Shown here: in pieces, positions 23,709 through 33,160 of the stretch
Layout of the letters: each line of letters starts with the position of its first letter
Numbering within the stretch: the stretch's first letter is position 1
From: a virus
IMG/VR virus record: IMGVR_UViG_3300028840_008160
Coordinates: 186,001 to 250,000 of that record
Length of the DNA: 64,000 nt
Reading direction: 5' to 3' (one strand)
The notes under the pieces: generated by a model
The model's database searches: none
What the model saw: the letters and a program-made list of their open reading frames with translations, nothing else
What the model was told of the DNA's origin: nothing
Position numbers and translations under genes: made by a program

Positions 23709-25973
23709 ATGATTATTGAACAAGTGAAATTGAAAGGGTTTATCAGTTTTATTGATGAAATAGTTGATTTACGAAATGCTCATGTTATGTTAGTATTTGG
23801 GCCAAATGGTGAAGGAAAAAGTGCATTATTAGAGTCAATACCTTTTTGTTTTTGGGGCATTGGTCGAGGTAAGACTTTAGCAGATTATATTAATGATAGT
23901 CGTGACACGCTACGTGTTGAAGTTACTTTTCAAATGGAGAATGTTAGATATAAGAAGATTCGTCAATATGGCAAATCAGGAAATATTAATGAATTGTACG
24001 TTGACAGCAATACTACTAGTTTAGAACATGCAAAATGGAAATTGATATCTGATGATACGAAAAGAAAGACAGATAAAGAATTATCAGATATTTTAGGTTT
24101 AGATTATGACATTTTTTCTAATAGTATATTTTTTGGTCAAAAAGATGCGTCGTCATTTATTGAAGGATCTGCTAGTGACAGAAAAGAATTGTTATGTAAT
24201 TTGTTAGGCATTCAAGTATATGAAGACGCTGAGAGTATAGCCAAAGATAAGATACGTGATATTGAAACCAGAATTCAGACTAAAACAGCAGTGTTGAATG
24301 CTAAAAAAGAGTTAGCAGAGAAAAAAGATAGTTTACAGACTGATTGTATAACTGTTAATGCAAAATTGAAAGCTGTTAATAAAGATATAAAGAGTTTGCA
24401 AGAGAATATAGAAACTAGCAGGAAGCAGCAAGAACAATTAACAGTAGACGCTGCTAGTATTGAGCAAAATAAAGAACGAAAGAAAGAAATTGAATTACAA
24501 TTAGCTAAGACAGACAGACAACGATCAATTATAGAAGCAGATGCAGCAAAAACAACAACTGAATTGGAAACTATTATCGACGAAGGTATTGAAAAAGTGG
24601 AAGATTTGCAATCTATTATTGATAGTAAAGATGAATTATTGGCGTCGCAAATGAAATGCAAAGATCAATTAGAAAACATAGAGCGAGAGAAAAATAAAAT
24701 TGCAAAATTAAAAGATAAAACGACTGCACAACAATCAACAAAAGAACATTTAATTCAACAAAAATCTGAGCTAGAGACTCAAATTAGTGCTAATGAGAAA
24801 AAACAAAAAAGAATTGAATCGTCAGGTGCAATTTGTCCTGTTATTGATAAACCTTGTGATAAATTATCAAAAGTTAGTAAAGCACAAATGATTGCTGAAA
24901 TAGATAATGAAAATAATAGTTTCAAACAGAAACTTGAAGTGATTATTACAAATTTGAAAGACACTCATGATAAGTTAACAGAAATTGATGGCCAATTAGA
25001 TGCAGTAATTAAGAGAATAGAGGCTGAGCCTAAGCTAACAGCAAAGCTTGCTGCTATTGAAAGTGATTTGAAAACTGTTGATGAAGCTACAAAGAGATTA
25101 CCAGAAGTTAAAAAAAGTTATAGAAAACGCGTTGACGACTTAACAGCAACAAAAGAAAAATTAGAACAAAGATTGGTTGAAGCTGTTGAAGAATTGAATC
25201 GTTTGAAGAAAGAATTAACAAAGTTAGATAAAGCTACAACTAGAGATTTTGACACTGAACTAAAACAGATTAGGAAACAACTTGCTGCTTATGCTTCTGA
25301 TGTTGCTGATTTAGAAGACGATAAAAACAATTTGATGGCAGAATTTGGTAGATTGAAAGGCGAACTTGAACAAGCAAAATTAGCGGAGCAAGATGCGGCT
25401 AAAATTCAAAGTGATATTGACGAGTTAAAAATTGATTTACGAATTTATACTGAATTAAGTACAACTTTTGGTAAGAATGGTATTCAAAAAGATATCATTG
25501 CTGGTAATGTGCCAGTGTTAGAAGAAAAGACTAACGATTTGCTTGCTAAATTTACAAAAAATAGTGATTTTAGTGTTAAGTTTGATTTAGATCCAAGAAC
25601 TCAATCAGGCAAATTTAAGAAACGGGGCGGTTTAGACATCATAATTTATAGAAAAGGCAAAAAACCACGAGCGCTGAATATGTACAGCGGTGGCGAGACT
25701 GTCAGAATTGTCTTCGCTATTTTGTTGTCTTTATCTAATTTGTTAACAAAACGAGCGGGAAAGAAAAGTCAAACGCTAATAATTGATGAACGGATCGCTG
25801 CATTAGATACAGAAGGTATTGGCCAATTTATTGAAATTGTAAAATATATCGCAGATCAGTACAAGAAAATTCTTATAGTATCACATATTTCTGAACTTAA
25901 TGAAGCATTTTCAAATGTAATAACTGTAAATAAGAGTGATATAGACGGCAGTAAAGTACAATATAGTTACTGA
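23709..25973 (+). CDS. SbcC/Rad50-like (T4 gp46-like) ATPase subunit
   Basis: 754 aa. N-terminal Walker A FGPNGEGKSALLE, a long coiled coil (about 170-560) with a central hook-like CPVIDKPC (spacing differs from the usual CXXC), and a C-terminal ABC head: MYSGGETVRIVF signature, TLIIDERIAALD Walker B, VSHI switch. It partners the SbcD-like nuclease at 18673-19869 in end resection. It is separated from its partner by the dCTP deaminase and AAA module. Confidence 0.9.
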   Translation: MIIEQVKLKGFISFIDEIVDLRNAHVMLVFGPNGEGKSALLESIPFCFWGIGRGKTLADYINDSRDTLRVEVTFQMENVRYKKIRQYGKSGNINELYVDSNTTSLEHAKWKLISDDTKRKTDKELSDILGLDYDIFSNSIFFGQKDASSFIEGSASDRKELLCNLLGIQVYEDAESIAKDKIRDIETRIQTKTAVLNAKKELAEKKDSLQTDCITVNAKLKAVNKDIKSLQENIETSRKQQEQLTVDAASIEQNKERKKEIELQLAKTDRQRSIIEADAAKTTTELETIIDEGIEKVEDLQSIIDSKDELLASQMKCKDQLENIEREKNKIAKLKDKTTAQQSTKEHLIQQKSELETQISANEKKQKRIESSGAICPVIDKPCDKLSKVSKAQMIAEIDNENNSFKQKLEVIITNLKDTHDKLTEIDGQLDAVIKRIEAEPKLTAKLAAIESDLKTVDEATKRLPEVKKSYRKRVDDLTATKEKLEQRLVEAVEELNRLKKELTKLDKATTRDFDTELKQIRKQLAAYASDVADLEDDKNNLMAEFGRLKGELEQAKLAEQDAAKIQSDIDELKIDLRIYTELSTTFGKNGIQKDIIAGNVPVLEEKTNDLLAKFTKNSDFSVKFDLDPRTQSGKFKKRGGLDIIIYRKGKKPRALNMYSGGETVRIVFAILLSLSNLLTKRAGKKSQTLIIDERIAALDTEGIGQFIEIVKYIADQYKKILIVSHISELNEAFSNVITVNKSDIDGSKVQYSY

Positions 25974-25984
25974 TTAGGCTGACG

Positions 25985-26899
25985 ATGACTGATTTTATTA
26001 AATTGATGGATCCGAAAATATTACGATTTGAGAAAGCGGATCAATTTTTTGACGACTCTGATTGGTTGATGGAGCCTAAGATTAATGGTCGACGAATACA
26101 AACTTTAGTAGATAATAATAATATATCTTTTGCTGGTAGATATGCAAGAGAAGGTCATGAGAATTTAGACGATTTTCGGTACAAATTTCGAAACATTAGA
26201 AATGATTTGCAAGAAATGTTGCCAAAAAACACTTTATTGGATGGTGAAGTACATTTGCCGGGTCGGCCGTCGTCGCAAACATTTCAAATAATTAATGCAT
26301 CTAGTATTGATACAGCTATTACGTTGCAAGAACAATATGGATTTTTGGTATATGTTGTATTTGACATCATGTTTTTTGAAGGTCAATCGTTATTATCATG
26401 CAGTCTAAATTACCGTCGTAGAAAATTGCAATCAATTATTTCAAAAACCTGTAATGTTGAATTGATTGAAAATTTGCAGACAACAAATGATAAGCAAAGA
26501 CGGTGGAATGAAATTCTTGAGTCAGATTGCGAAGAAAAAGGTGTTGTATTTAAATTTGCTGAGTCAGATTATGATTGTATAAGATCTAAATGGTGGAGAA
26601 AATTAAAACGATTTGAAACATATGACGGTGTGATTACTGGATTTAATCTAGACAAGAAATATCCTGCTGATTTTATTTCATCAATTCAAGTTGCTCAATA
26701 TCGAAACAATTGTTTAGTTCATGTGGCTAATGTGAGTAATTTGACAAGGGAACAAGCTGCTGAGTTTAGAATGTACATTGATGTTTATTTGGGTAAAGTT
26801 ATTCAATTCAAAGCTGAATCTAGAACATCATCTAGTTATAAAAATCCTAGATTTGACAGAATGAGACCAGACAAAGAACCGCAATCATGTGTGTGGTAA
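25985..26899 (+). CDS. ATP-dependent DNA ligase
   Basis: 304 aa. Nucleotidyltransferase motifs: EPKINGRR with the adenylated Lys32 (KxNGxR in place of the usual KxDGxR), LDGEVH, YVVFDIMF, EKGVVFKF and WWRKLKRF, then an OB domain ending near RTSSSYKNPRF. It would seal Okazaki fragments and nicks after repair. It starts 11 bases after the SbcC-like gene. Confidence 0.9.
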   Translation: MTDFIKLMDPKILRFEKADQFFDDSDWLMEPKINGRRIQTLVDNNNISFAGRYAREGHENLDDFRYKFRNIRNDLQEMLPKNTLLDGEVHLPGRPSSQTFQIINASSIDTAITLQEQYGFLVYVVFDIMFFEGQSLLSCSLNYRRRKLQSIISKTCNVELIENLQTTNDKQRRWNEILESDCEEKGVVFKFAESDYDCIRSKWWRKLKRFETYDGVITGFNLDKKYPADFISSIQVAQYRNNCLVHVANVSNLTREQAAEFRMYIDVYLGKVIQFKAESRTSSSYKNPRFDRMRPDKEPQSCVW

Positions 26900-26911
26900 G
26901 GAAGGGGGTTT

Positions 26912-27094
26912 ATGTTTAAAAAAACTGGGAGTCCTCAACCAATAGATGTAGTATATACTTGTTGTCTTTGTGATATGGCTGCGTCGAAAATAATAAACGG
27001 TAAAAATTATTGCGATAAACATGCTCCTGATGTTGCTTTAATTGATACTAATATTATTATACAACCAGAACCATTGAATGTACCAGATGAATAA
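26912..27094 (+). CDS. Small zinc-binding protein, 60 aa
   Basis: GGAAGGGGG ribosome site. Cys/His pattern CCLCDM and NYCDKHAP suggests one zinc site. It overlaps the sigma-like gene by 8 bases. Function unknown. Confidence 0.65.
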   Translation: MFKKTGSPQPIDVVYTCCLCDMAASKIINGKNYCDKHAPDVALIDTNIIIQPEPLNVPDE

Positions 27095-28064
27095 ATCTTT
27101 TTTTAATGAATTACCACAAGATTTGCTAAATGACGATCAGACAGCTGCTGATGCTGTGTTTGACGCGTTTAACGACAGCAAGTATGATGCATTTATGGTT
27201 AAAAATAGAGACAATTATATTAAGTCTCTATATAAATCTGTTGGGTTTAAAAAAGAAATAGCTATAGATAGTACGATTTTAGCTGACTTTTTTTCTACAG
27301 AAGAATCTGCTACGGTTCGTGCTAAGAGTTTTTATGATGATAGTGATGAAGAAAGATTATTAGAAATTCGATTTATTATTCATAATTTGTTGCCTAATTT
27401 TGAACGTGATATAATGTCATTAATTTTCGATTATAATAAAATTCAAGAAGATATTGGTGTTATTTTAGGTTTGTCACAAGAGATGGTTAATTATTACAAG
27501 AAACGAGCAATTCATAGGATTTTACATTTTTATCATCATCGAAAGATTGATATAAATGATATGAGAGCTTGTTTATTGCAATACATTTCTAAAAGACAAC
27601 TTGAAGCGATGATGCTATATTTTTTCAAACACAATCAACGTATCGTGTCTAAAGAGTTAGGCATTTCACAATCTGCTGTATCTGCTAGATTAAAACAAGG
27701 ACTTAAGAAACTAAAACGTAGAGCTAGATATGATAAGCGTGTGGCAAAATATTATGATGTATTTGATAATTTAACAAAGCAGAAATCGTTATATAGTTCA
27801 CAGACGAGAATGAATGTTATTTCTGAAGTAAATAATTATTCACAATTTGATGATGATAATCAACGAATTAGCGCTGCTAAAACGTCTAAGAAGAAAAAAG
27901 CTCCGCAAAAAGTTGAATTAAAATCTACAGAATCAAAACCTAAAGTCAAACTCCATATCAGACGAAAGATATCAAAACCAGTAATAGCTAATATAGCTAG
28001 ACCCAAAAAAATTAAGTTTAATAGATCTAAACTTAAGACGCTTAGACGATTTTTCAAGAGATGA
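27087..28064 (+). CDS. Sigma-factor-like protein with helix-turn-helix motifs
   Basis: 325 aa. Two HTH-like segments: around FERDIMSLIFDYNKIQED...LGLSQEMVNYYKKRA and, later, SKELGISQSAVSARLKQGLKKLKRR, the latter like sigma-70 region 4. The C-terminal 80 residues are very basic. It could direct RNA polymerase to middle or late phage promoters; an alternative is a general DNA-binding regulator. ATG 27087 preferred over 27078. Confidence 0.6.
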   Translation: MNKSFFNELPQDLLNDDQTAADAVFDAFNDSKYDAFMVKNRDNYIKSLYKSVGFKKEIAIDSTILADFFSTEESATVRAKSFYDDSDEERLLEIRFIIHNLLPNFERDIMSLIFDYNKIQEDIGVILGLSQEMVNYYKKRAIHRILHFYHHRKIDINDMRACLLQYISKRQLEAMMLYFFKHNQRIVSKELGISQSAVSARLKQGLKKLKRRARYDKRVAKYYDVFDNLTKQKSLYSSQTRMNVISEVNNYSQFDDDNQRISAAKTSKKKKAPQKVELKSTESKPKVKLHIRRKISKPVIANIARPKKIKFNRSKLKTLRRFFKR

Positions 28065-28162
28065 TGTTTTATGTTGAAACTTTCTTTATAACTACACAAT
28101 ATTTGAGTTATTATATTTGTGTTGAAACATCAATTTTGGAAAATCTATTAGGAGGCTTAATT

Positions 28163-28603
28163 ATGGCTGTCTTAAACTTAAAAGGAAATGCAAACGCTGT
28201 CGAAGCAATTGTTAATGCTGTAGTTGCTGGCTATAGAGACGATTTGATTTTGGAGGAATTAGCACAGGCGATTGAAGATGAAGTAATTACAAGAGAACAA
28301 TTTCGGTCAGCAATTGAGGGACTTAAGCTTTATGTTGCTAGATTTGCTGATTCTATTAAAGATGTTACTAATTCAATGTCTCAGTTCGAATTTAATGAAA
28401 GACGGTCAATCATTAAGAATCGACCGCTTAATCTAGCACAGCAAGTGATGCAAGATGTTGAAGGTTTTGAACAAGCAGCGAATGAATTTTATGGTGATGA
28501 GGAACAGGAAATTGAGGCTGACATTAAAAAGCCTAATAATCCAATTGCACCAAAACAAGATATTAAGAAAGATGATGAAAAAGTTGTTGTAGGTTCAAAA
28601 TGA
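28163..28603 (+). CDS. Hypothetical protein, 146 aa
   Basis: Strong AGGAGG 8 bases before ATG 28163. Mostly helical (VEAIVNAVVAGYRDDLILEE), with an acidic, Lys-rich end. First gene of a tightly coupled unknown cluster; ATGA overlap with the next gene. No family recognised. Confidence 0.7.
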   Translation: MAVLNLKGNANAVEAIVNAVVAGYRDDLILEELAQAIEDEVITREQFRSAIEGLKLYVARFADSIKDVTNSMSQFEFNERRSIIKNRPLNLAQQVMQDVEGFEQAANEFYGDEEQEIEADIKKPNNPIAPKQDIKKDDEKVVVGSK

Positions 28604-28863
28604 ATGTGCTAGATAGGATTGCTGCTGATCATATAGATTTATTGGACGAAAATGATTTGCAAACAGATGAATACGAGTCACAATTAGTTTTATCTAAGAC
28701 AATGTTTATTTGTGATGGTCATCAAAAAACAGCGTCTTTTATTCCTAGTAGAGTAGCGCAAATTGCTGATTTAGATATGCATCAAGATGATGAAACAAGA
28801 GCTTTTTGGATTACTAAAAAGGGGAAAATAATTAGAACAGTACCACACTTTGTAAAGGGGTGA
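28600..28863 (+). CDS. Hypothetical protein with C-terminal AFWxI domain, 87 aa
   Basis: The C-terminal part, ETRAFWITKKGKIIRTV, is matched by NAFWKISDDKQKVIRTF at the end of the following protein. The two therefore share a small domain and are probably paralogous there. Function unknown. Confidence 0.68.
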   Translation: MNVLDRIAADHIDLLDENDLQTDEYESQLVLSKTMFICDGHQKTASFIPSRVAQIADLDMHQDDETRAFWITKKGKIIRTVPHFVKG

Positions 28864-28867
28864 CATT

Positions 28868-29461
28868 ATGATTAGTAGAAGAGAAGGTCAGTCAGATTTT
28901 TTAGATAAAGTTGTTAATGATATAGTTGAAAAATCAGAAGGAACAAAAAAGACAGCCAGTGATAATGTTGGCATTGGCACAAATCATCCTGCAGCAAAGC
29001 TAGATGTTGTTGCAACTGGTGGATCATCTACTAATCATCCTGCCGAAAAAATAGCTGAAGATGAAAAGAAAGCAGACGAGTTGTCAACAGAAAAGACTGC
29101 TGGTTCAATTGCTGGACCGGGCATTCCTGATGGAACAGGACCCTGCGCTGATACACCTGAATGTCAAATGAATATAAAAACTGGACCTGGAGGACATATA
29201 CCTGACGGTACAGGACCACATGGTATGGGTAGAGGACCTGGTAATGGTAAAGGTGATGGCTCAGGAATGGCTAGATCATCAGAAAATGAAATGACACTTC
29301 ATCAGGCTAGAGTTGCTCGTAGAGAAGGCAGATTTGCAAAAGTTGCTGGGCGCAATGATTTATATCAAGAAGCTAGCACTAATGCATTTTGGAAAATTTC
29401 AGATGATAAGCAAAAAGTTATTCGTACATTTGAAGATAATAACGGCGTTGTTGCAGAATAG
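28868..29461 (+). CDS. Hypothetical Gly/Pro-rich protein with AFWxI domain, 197 aa
   Basis: The N-terminal quarter has NVGIGTNHPAAKLDVV, close to the VGIGTxxPxxKLDV pattern common in tail fibre proteins. A Gly/Pro-rich linker with two PDGTGP copies follows. The C-terminus carries the AFWxI domain shared with the preceding protein. It might be a virion or adhesin-associated protein, but there is no direct evidence. Confidence 0.65.
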   Translation: MISRREGQSDFLDKVVNDIVEKSEGTKKTASDNVGIGTNHPAAKLDVVATGGSSTNHPAEKIAEDEKKADELSTEKTAGSIAGPGIPDGTGPCADTPECQMNIKTGPGGHIPDGTGPHGMGRGPGNGKGDGSGMARSSENEMTLHQARVARREGRFAKVAGRNDLYQEASTNAFWKISDDKQKVIRTFEDNNGVVAE

Positions 29462-29469
29462 GAATTTAT

Positions 29470-31368
29470 ATGAGAAAAAAATCGTCTCTTTTATTTGATG
29501 ATCAGCATCAGCCAATGTCTAGTTGGATGGACAAATTGGCAGAAGACGAGTCGTCAAATTTTGCTGAAGCTGATTTGGTTGATGAGCAAGTGTCTGATAA
29601 ATCAGCTAAAAAGTATGCTGGAATTTCGACGACATGGGACAAGAATCGTCCTGTCAATGCTGCAATATTGAATGATTCAACACGTCATATTAGTAATAGA
29701 CAGATTGAATCAACATCTGCTGATCAAATAGAAAAAGAGGCGAAGTCTCTTTTGATGTCAGGATTGACTATTGAGAAGATCGCATCTGTTTTAAAGAAGA
29801 AGTTTTCTAGTAAAGAAATGAAGTCTTTTACTAGTGAGATTGTGCCAAAACTCGAGCAAGAATATGGTCGACTTGGATGTTCTTATATAGATGCTAATTT
29901 AACAAACAGCTGTGACGATCTTTCTACAATAATGAAGACATCAAATAAAGTGGCTAGTTTAGCTATTAACGATGTCAAGAAATCAGCTAAATGCAATGAT
30001 TGCAATTTTAACAAGAAAAGTCAATGTTTAAAATTAGGATTGAACATCGTTGATGAACCAACAATTAAAACAGCTAAAGAAGCAAAGTTTATATTAAATA
30101 AATTTGCTTCTTTAAAGTATATCAATTCATATTTTGTTAAAGCAGCAGATATTACTAGTTATTATGAACGTTTAGCTAATGAAAGTCCAGATAAAGTTAT
30201 ACAAGATTTTTTAGTTGATGTCAATACTAGAAGGGCAGCAAAGCAGACATCTTCTTCGATACGACTTAAGGCAGAAGAAACTGTGGCCGAGAAAATTGCC
30301 AATAAGCAGAGACAAGTTAAAATTGGTAAAGCAGATACTGAATTAGGTAATGCTTTTAAGCAATTTTTGGTGACAAATCAGTCATTGCGTACGGCAAAAT
30401 CAGAATTATCAAAAAAATACGGACAAGAACGTGTCGATGCTTATTTTAAGAGCGCTAGATCTGATTTGGGGAAGTTTGTCAAATTTGTTACAGCTAAATC
30501 GGAAAAGATAGTTGATCGTATAGCATCGACAGAACAAGCACATATGCCATTGATTAACAAAATTTCATCTGCTAAAATTGTTAGCGCAATGAAAATGGCG
30601 AAATCATTGAAGACATTAAGAACTTCTTCATCTAATATAAAGAAAAATATTGAAAGAACATTTGGTGTTAAAGTTGCAAAATATATTGTTAATAGAATGG
30701 CTAATGACAACGAGTTAGGGTTGTTAGGGTTGACTTATATTGATGCTGGATTATATAAAAATGCAACAGAAATGAAACAAGTTCTTGGTGTGTTGAACAG
30801 ACGAGTCGGCAATATGATAGCTTTTGTTAAAGAGGGAACTGCTTGCAAATTATCAGACAATCCTAATGGTATTTGTTCTATTACTGGATTAAGAATTGTT
30901 AAGAATGCCACAGTAGATACGAGACGACAAGCTATGAGAATACTTGGTCATGCTAGAAAAGTAGGTTTTACGACCAAGCATGAGATTGATAAAATTGAAT
31001 CAAAATTAGCTAATAAAGGTAATTTCAAATTAATTAGAGCATTTATTGTTAATGGTTCAACAATAAGGAAAGCTGTAAGTGATAGTCTGGTTAAACAAGT
31101 AACAGATGTAGCATTAAAGTATGCTAAAGATATTGCTGATGTTCGCAAAGTCGCCAGAGCAACATGGGCAACGACAGAATCATTAATTGATACACTTGAT
31201 AGTAAAGTAGTAAATAAACAAGCATTTCATGATGATTTGCAAAATATATTAAACAGATCAGCATCGGATGCTAATGTGTATTTGAGTACACTTAATCAGT
31301 ACAATACAGACATTTTTACTGATGATAAGGAAAAAACATCTGATGTTACACTTGGACAAACATTCTAA
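29470..31368 (+). CDS. Large hypothetical protein with internal duplication, 632 aa
   Basis: Helical, Lys/Ser/Ala-rich protein. Two copies of a Cys-containing module: LGCSYIDANL...CNDC...CLKLGLNIV (about 137-200) and LGLTYIDAGL...CKLSDNPNGICSITGLRIV (about 420-480). The long helical rest and the position after a fibre-like protein would suit a virion or structural component; no family recognised. Confidence 0.72.
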   Translation: MRKKSSLLFDDQHQPMSSWMDKLAEDESSNFAEADLVDEQVSDKSAKKYAGISTTWDKNRPVNAAILNDSTRHISNRQIESTSADQIEKEAKSLLMSGLTIEKIASVLKKKFSSKEMKSFTSEIVPKLEQEYGRLGCSYIDANLTNSCDDLSTIMKTSNKVASLAINDVKKSAKCNDCNFNKKSQCLKLGLNIVDEPTIKTAKEAKFILNKFASLKYINSYFVKAADITSYYERLANESPDKVIQDFLVDVNTRRAAKQTSSSIRLKAEETVAEKIANKQRQVKIGKADTELGNAFKQFLVTNQSLRTAKSELSKKYGQERVDAYFKSARSDLGKFVKFVTAKSEKIVDRIASTEQAHMPLINKISSAKIVSAMKMAKSLKTLRTSSSNIKKNIERTFGVKVAKYIVNRMANDNELGLLGLTYIDAGLYKNATEMKQVLGVLNRRVGNMIAFVKEGTACKLSDNPNGICSITGLRIVKNATVDTRRQAMRILGHARKVGFTTKHEIDKIESKLANKGNFKLIRAFIVNGSTIRKAVSDSLVKQVTDVALKYAKDIADVRKVARATWATTESLIDTLDSKVVNKQAFHDDLQNILNRSASDANVYLSTLNQYNTDIFTDDKEKTSDVTLGQTF

Positions 31369-31612
31369 TTTTATAAATCAACGAGGTCGTTTACGATATC
31401 CCGATGGCCAGATTGTTCAAGAGGGTGACATCGTTGAATATGACGGTAAAACTGGAACTGTCGTTAATTTTGATCGACAAACAGTTAATATAAGATATGA
31501 TGATGGTACAAGCGATAGTATGATTAATGCTTATGTAATAAGAAAAGTAGCATCATCAGATGTCGTAAATGATGTTGTAAAAGATTTATATTGGATTAAA
31601 AGAAATTTATGA
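31343..31612 (+). CDS. Small SH3/KOW-like beta-barrel protein
   Basis: Core PDGQIVQEGDIVEYDGKTGTVV and VNIRYDDGTSDS look like a KOW/SH3-type barrel. Overlaps the end of the preceding gene; start uncertain (31322 or 31343). The next gene starts at an ATGA overlap. Confidence 0.6.
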   Translation: MLHLDKHSNFINQRGRLRYPDGQIVQEGDIVEYDGKTGTVVNFDRQTVNIRYDDGTSDSMINAYVIRKVASSDVVNDVVKDLYWIKRNL

Positions 31613-32025
31613 GGAAGATTACAGCAATCCCGTCCAAAAAAATTGCATTTAAGAATGTGCCCGTTTCGGGCTTATTTTTTCTCAAAAGAACGTTGTACAA
31701 AAAAATTAGTATCAGAGAAGCTAGCTATTACGGTGAACAAAATACAGTTTATATAGAATCCCAAAAGATTGTTAGATTTGTAGCAAAACAACATGAAAAT
31801 ATAGCAGTTGATTTGTATGAATCTAAGCATATTAGTCAAGAAGAGGTTTGTTTTGCAATAAATGATGTAGTTGAAATTATTAGCAAGAACGTTTTAGGCA
31901 AAGTCGTTTCAGTAAATAGAAATTCATGTTTAATACAGTATAAGCAAGATAGCATTGTATCGTTTGATGAATTTAGTATTAAAGATTTGCGGAAAATTTC
32001 TTCGCATAGATTTAAAGGAGATTAA
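31609..32025 (+). CDS. Hypothetical protein, 138 aa
   Basis: Beta-rich, with a KOW-like GKVVSVNRNSCLIQYK near the end, echoing the preceding protein. A terminator-like hairpin lies inside its first third. No family recognised. Confidence 0.6.
   Translation: MRKITAIPSKKIAFKNVPVSGLFFLKRTLYKKISIREASYYGEQNTVYIESQKIVRFVAKQHENIAVDLYESKHISQEEVCFAINDVVEIISKNVLGKVVSVNRNSCLIQYKQDSIVSFDEFSIKDLRKISSHRFKGD
31659..31680 (+). terminator. Terminator-like hairpin inside a coding region
   Basis: A 5-bp GC stem (31659-31663 with 31667-31671), TTT loop, then TTATTTTTT. Short but GC-rich; possible attenuator about 50 bases into the gene. Confidence 0.4.
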
Positions 32026-32026
32026 G

Positions 32027-32764
32027 ATGGGTGAGGATGACAGATTAATCAATGACGTCGTTGCTGAGATGAACAGTTTAGATGAAAAAGAAGAAGAAAT
32101 TGAATTTATTGCTTCTCCTCATTTTAGCCGCAGAACAGCTACGGTTGATACTATTATCATTCATTATACTGGTGCTAACCGTATTGCTAGTACAATCAAT
32201 TGGTTCCAAGATCCAGTGTCTAAAGTTTCTGCTCACTACGTCATTGGTAGAGATGGTAGAATAGTGCAAATGGTTGACTGCGATAAGAAAGCGTGGCATG
32301 CTGGGGCATCAATATTTCGTGGTCGACAGAACATTAATAATACAAGCATTGGTATCGAAATGGTTGGTACAAAAGATAGCGGATTTACAAGTGAACAATA
32401 TTCAGCTTGCGCGAAAGTTTGCGCTTTAATGATAGAACAATATTCTATACCCATTGATAGAATAGTTGGTCATGAAGATATTGCTGGTGATGAAGCAGTT
32501 GCTTTAGGTATTAGAACTGAATCAAATAAAAAAATTGATCCTGGTAAAAATTGGTCTTGGGATGAATTTCATGCATGTTTAACAGTGTTAACTGAACAAT
32601 CAATTGTTGATGATGAACCAGAATTGATAAATGATGATGATAATAATAAAGAACTATATACACCAGATAAAATGATGAGGTCTGGTAAAGATCCTGAACC
32701 TGAGAGTATAATTTTAAAGATCATTATTGCTATACTTAGATTGTTTAGTTTGAAAAGTAAATAG
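32027..32764 (+). CDS. N-acetylmuramoyl-L-alanine amidase (Amidase_2), endolysin-like
   Basis: 245 aa from ATG 32027 (AAAGGAG upstream). It cleaves the muramyl-alanine bond of peptidoglycan. Zinc site: IIIHYTG (His about 45), GHEDIA, and DPGKNW, with an extra loop between the last two. HYVIGRDGRIVQMV and AWHAG are also typical. After an acidic linker the C-terminus is a hydrophobic basic helix (ILKIIIAILRLFSL), possibly membrane-active. No cell-wall-binding repeat seen. Confidence 0.88.
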   Translation: MGEDDRLINDVVAEMNSLDEKEEEIEFIASPHFSRRTATVDTIIIHYTGANRIASTINWFQDPVSKVSAHYVIGRDGRIVQMVDCDKKAWHAGASIFRGRQNINNTSIGIEMVGTKDSGFTSEQYSACAKVCALMIEQYSIPIDRIVGHEDIAGDEAVALGIRTESNKKIDPGKNWSWDEFHACLTVLTEQSIVDDEPELINDDDNNKELYTPDKMMRSGKDPEPESIILKIIIAILRLFSLKSK

Positions 32765-32803
32765 ATTGAGATGAAAATACTATAAAAGAATAGGTGGGAT
32801 TAC

Positions 32804-33109
32804 ATGAGTCTTGAAATTACTGATGTCCAAATTATATTTCCAAAAAGGCGAGACGCAACAAATGATAAGTTGAAAAGCTATGTTAATATTGTGTTTAATG
32901 GTATTTTCATTGTTAGGAATATTAGAGTTATTGAGTCGTCAAAAGGGTTTTTTGTTGTTATGCCAAATTTTAGAAAGAAAGATGGCACATATCAAGATAT
33001 AGCTCATCCATTATCTAATCAATTTCGACAAGAAATTGAAGATAAAGTGCTTGAAGCTTATGAAAATGCGTTACAAAAAAGAACAAAGGTAGCTAGTGAT
33101 TCATCATAA
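32804..33109 (+). CDS. SpoVG-family protein
   Basis: 101 aa. EITDVQIIFP at the start, VRNIRVIESSKGFFVVMPNFRKKDGTYQDIAHPL in the core (positions about 36-68) and a C-terminal helix match SpoVG, a nucleic-acid-binding regulator of Bacillota and some other bacteria. A phage copy could modulate host gene expression. GGTGGGA ribosome site precedes the ATG. Confidence 0.85.
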   Translation: MSLEITDVQIIFPKRRDATNDKLKSYVNIVFNGIFIVRNIRVIESSKGFFVVMPNFRKKDGTYQDIAHPLSNQFRQEIEDKVLEAYENALQKRTKVASDSS

Positions 33110-33116
33110 ACGAGAG

Positions 33117-33160
33117 GAGGGACGAATGAAGTCATCATGCATATCGTTTGCATGTCCCTC
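33117..33160 (+). promoter_or_regulatory. Hairpin that could mask the ribosome site of the next gene
   Basis: GAGGGAC (33117-33123) pairs with GTCCCTC (33154-33160), with a further ATGCA/TGCAT stem inside. Part of the GAGGAGG ribosome site is in the stem and ATG 33126 is in the enclosed loop, so folding would hide both. Confidence 0.45.
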
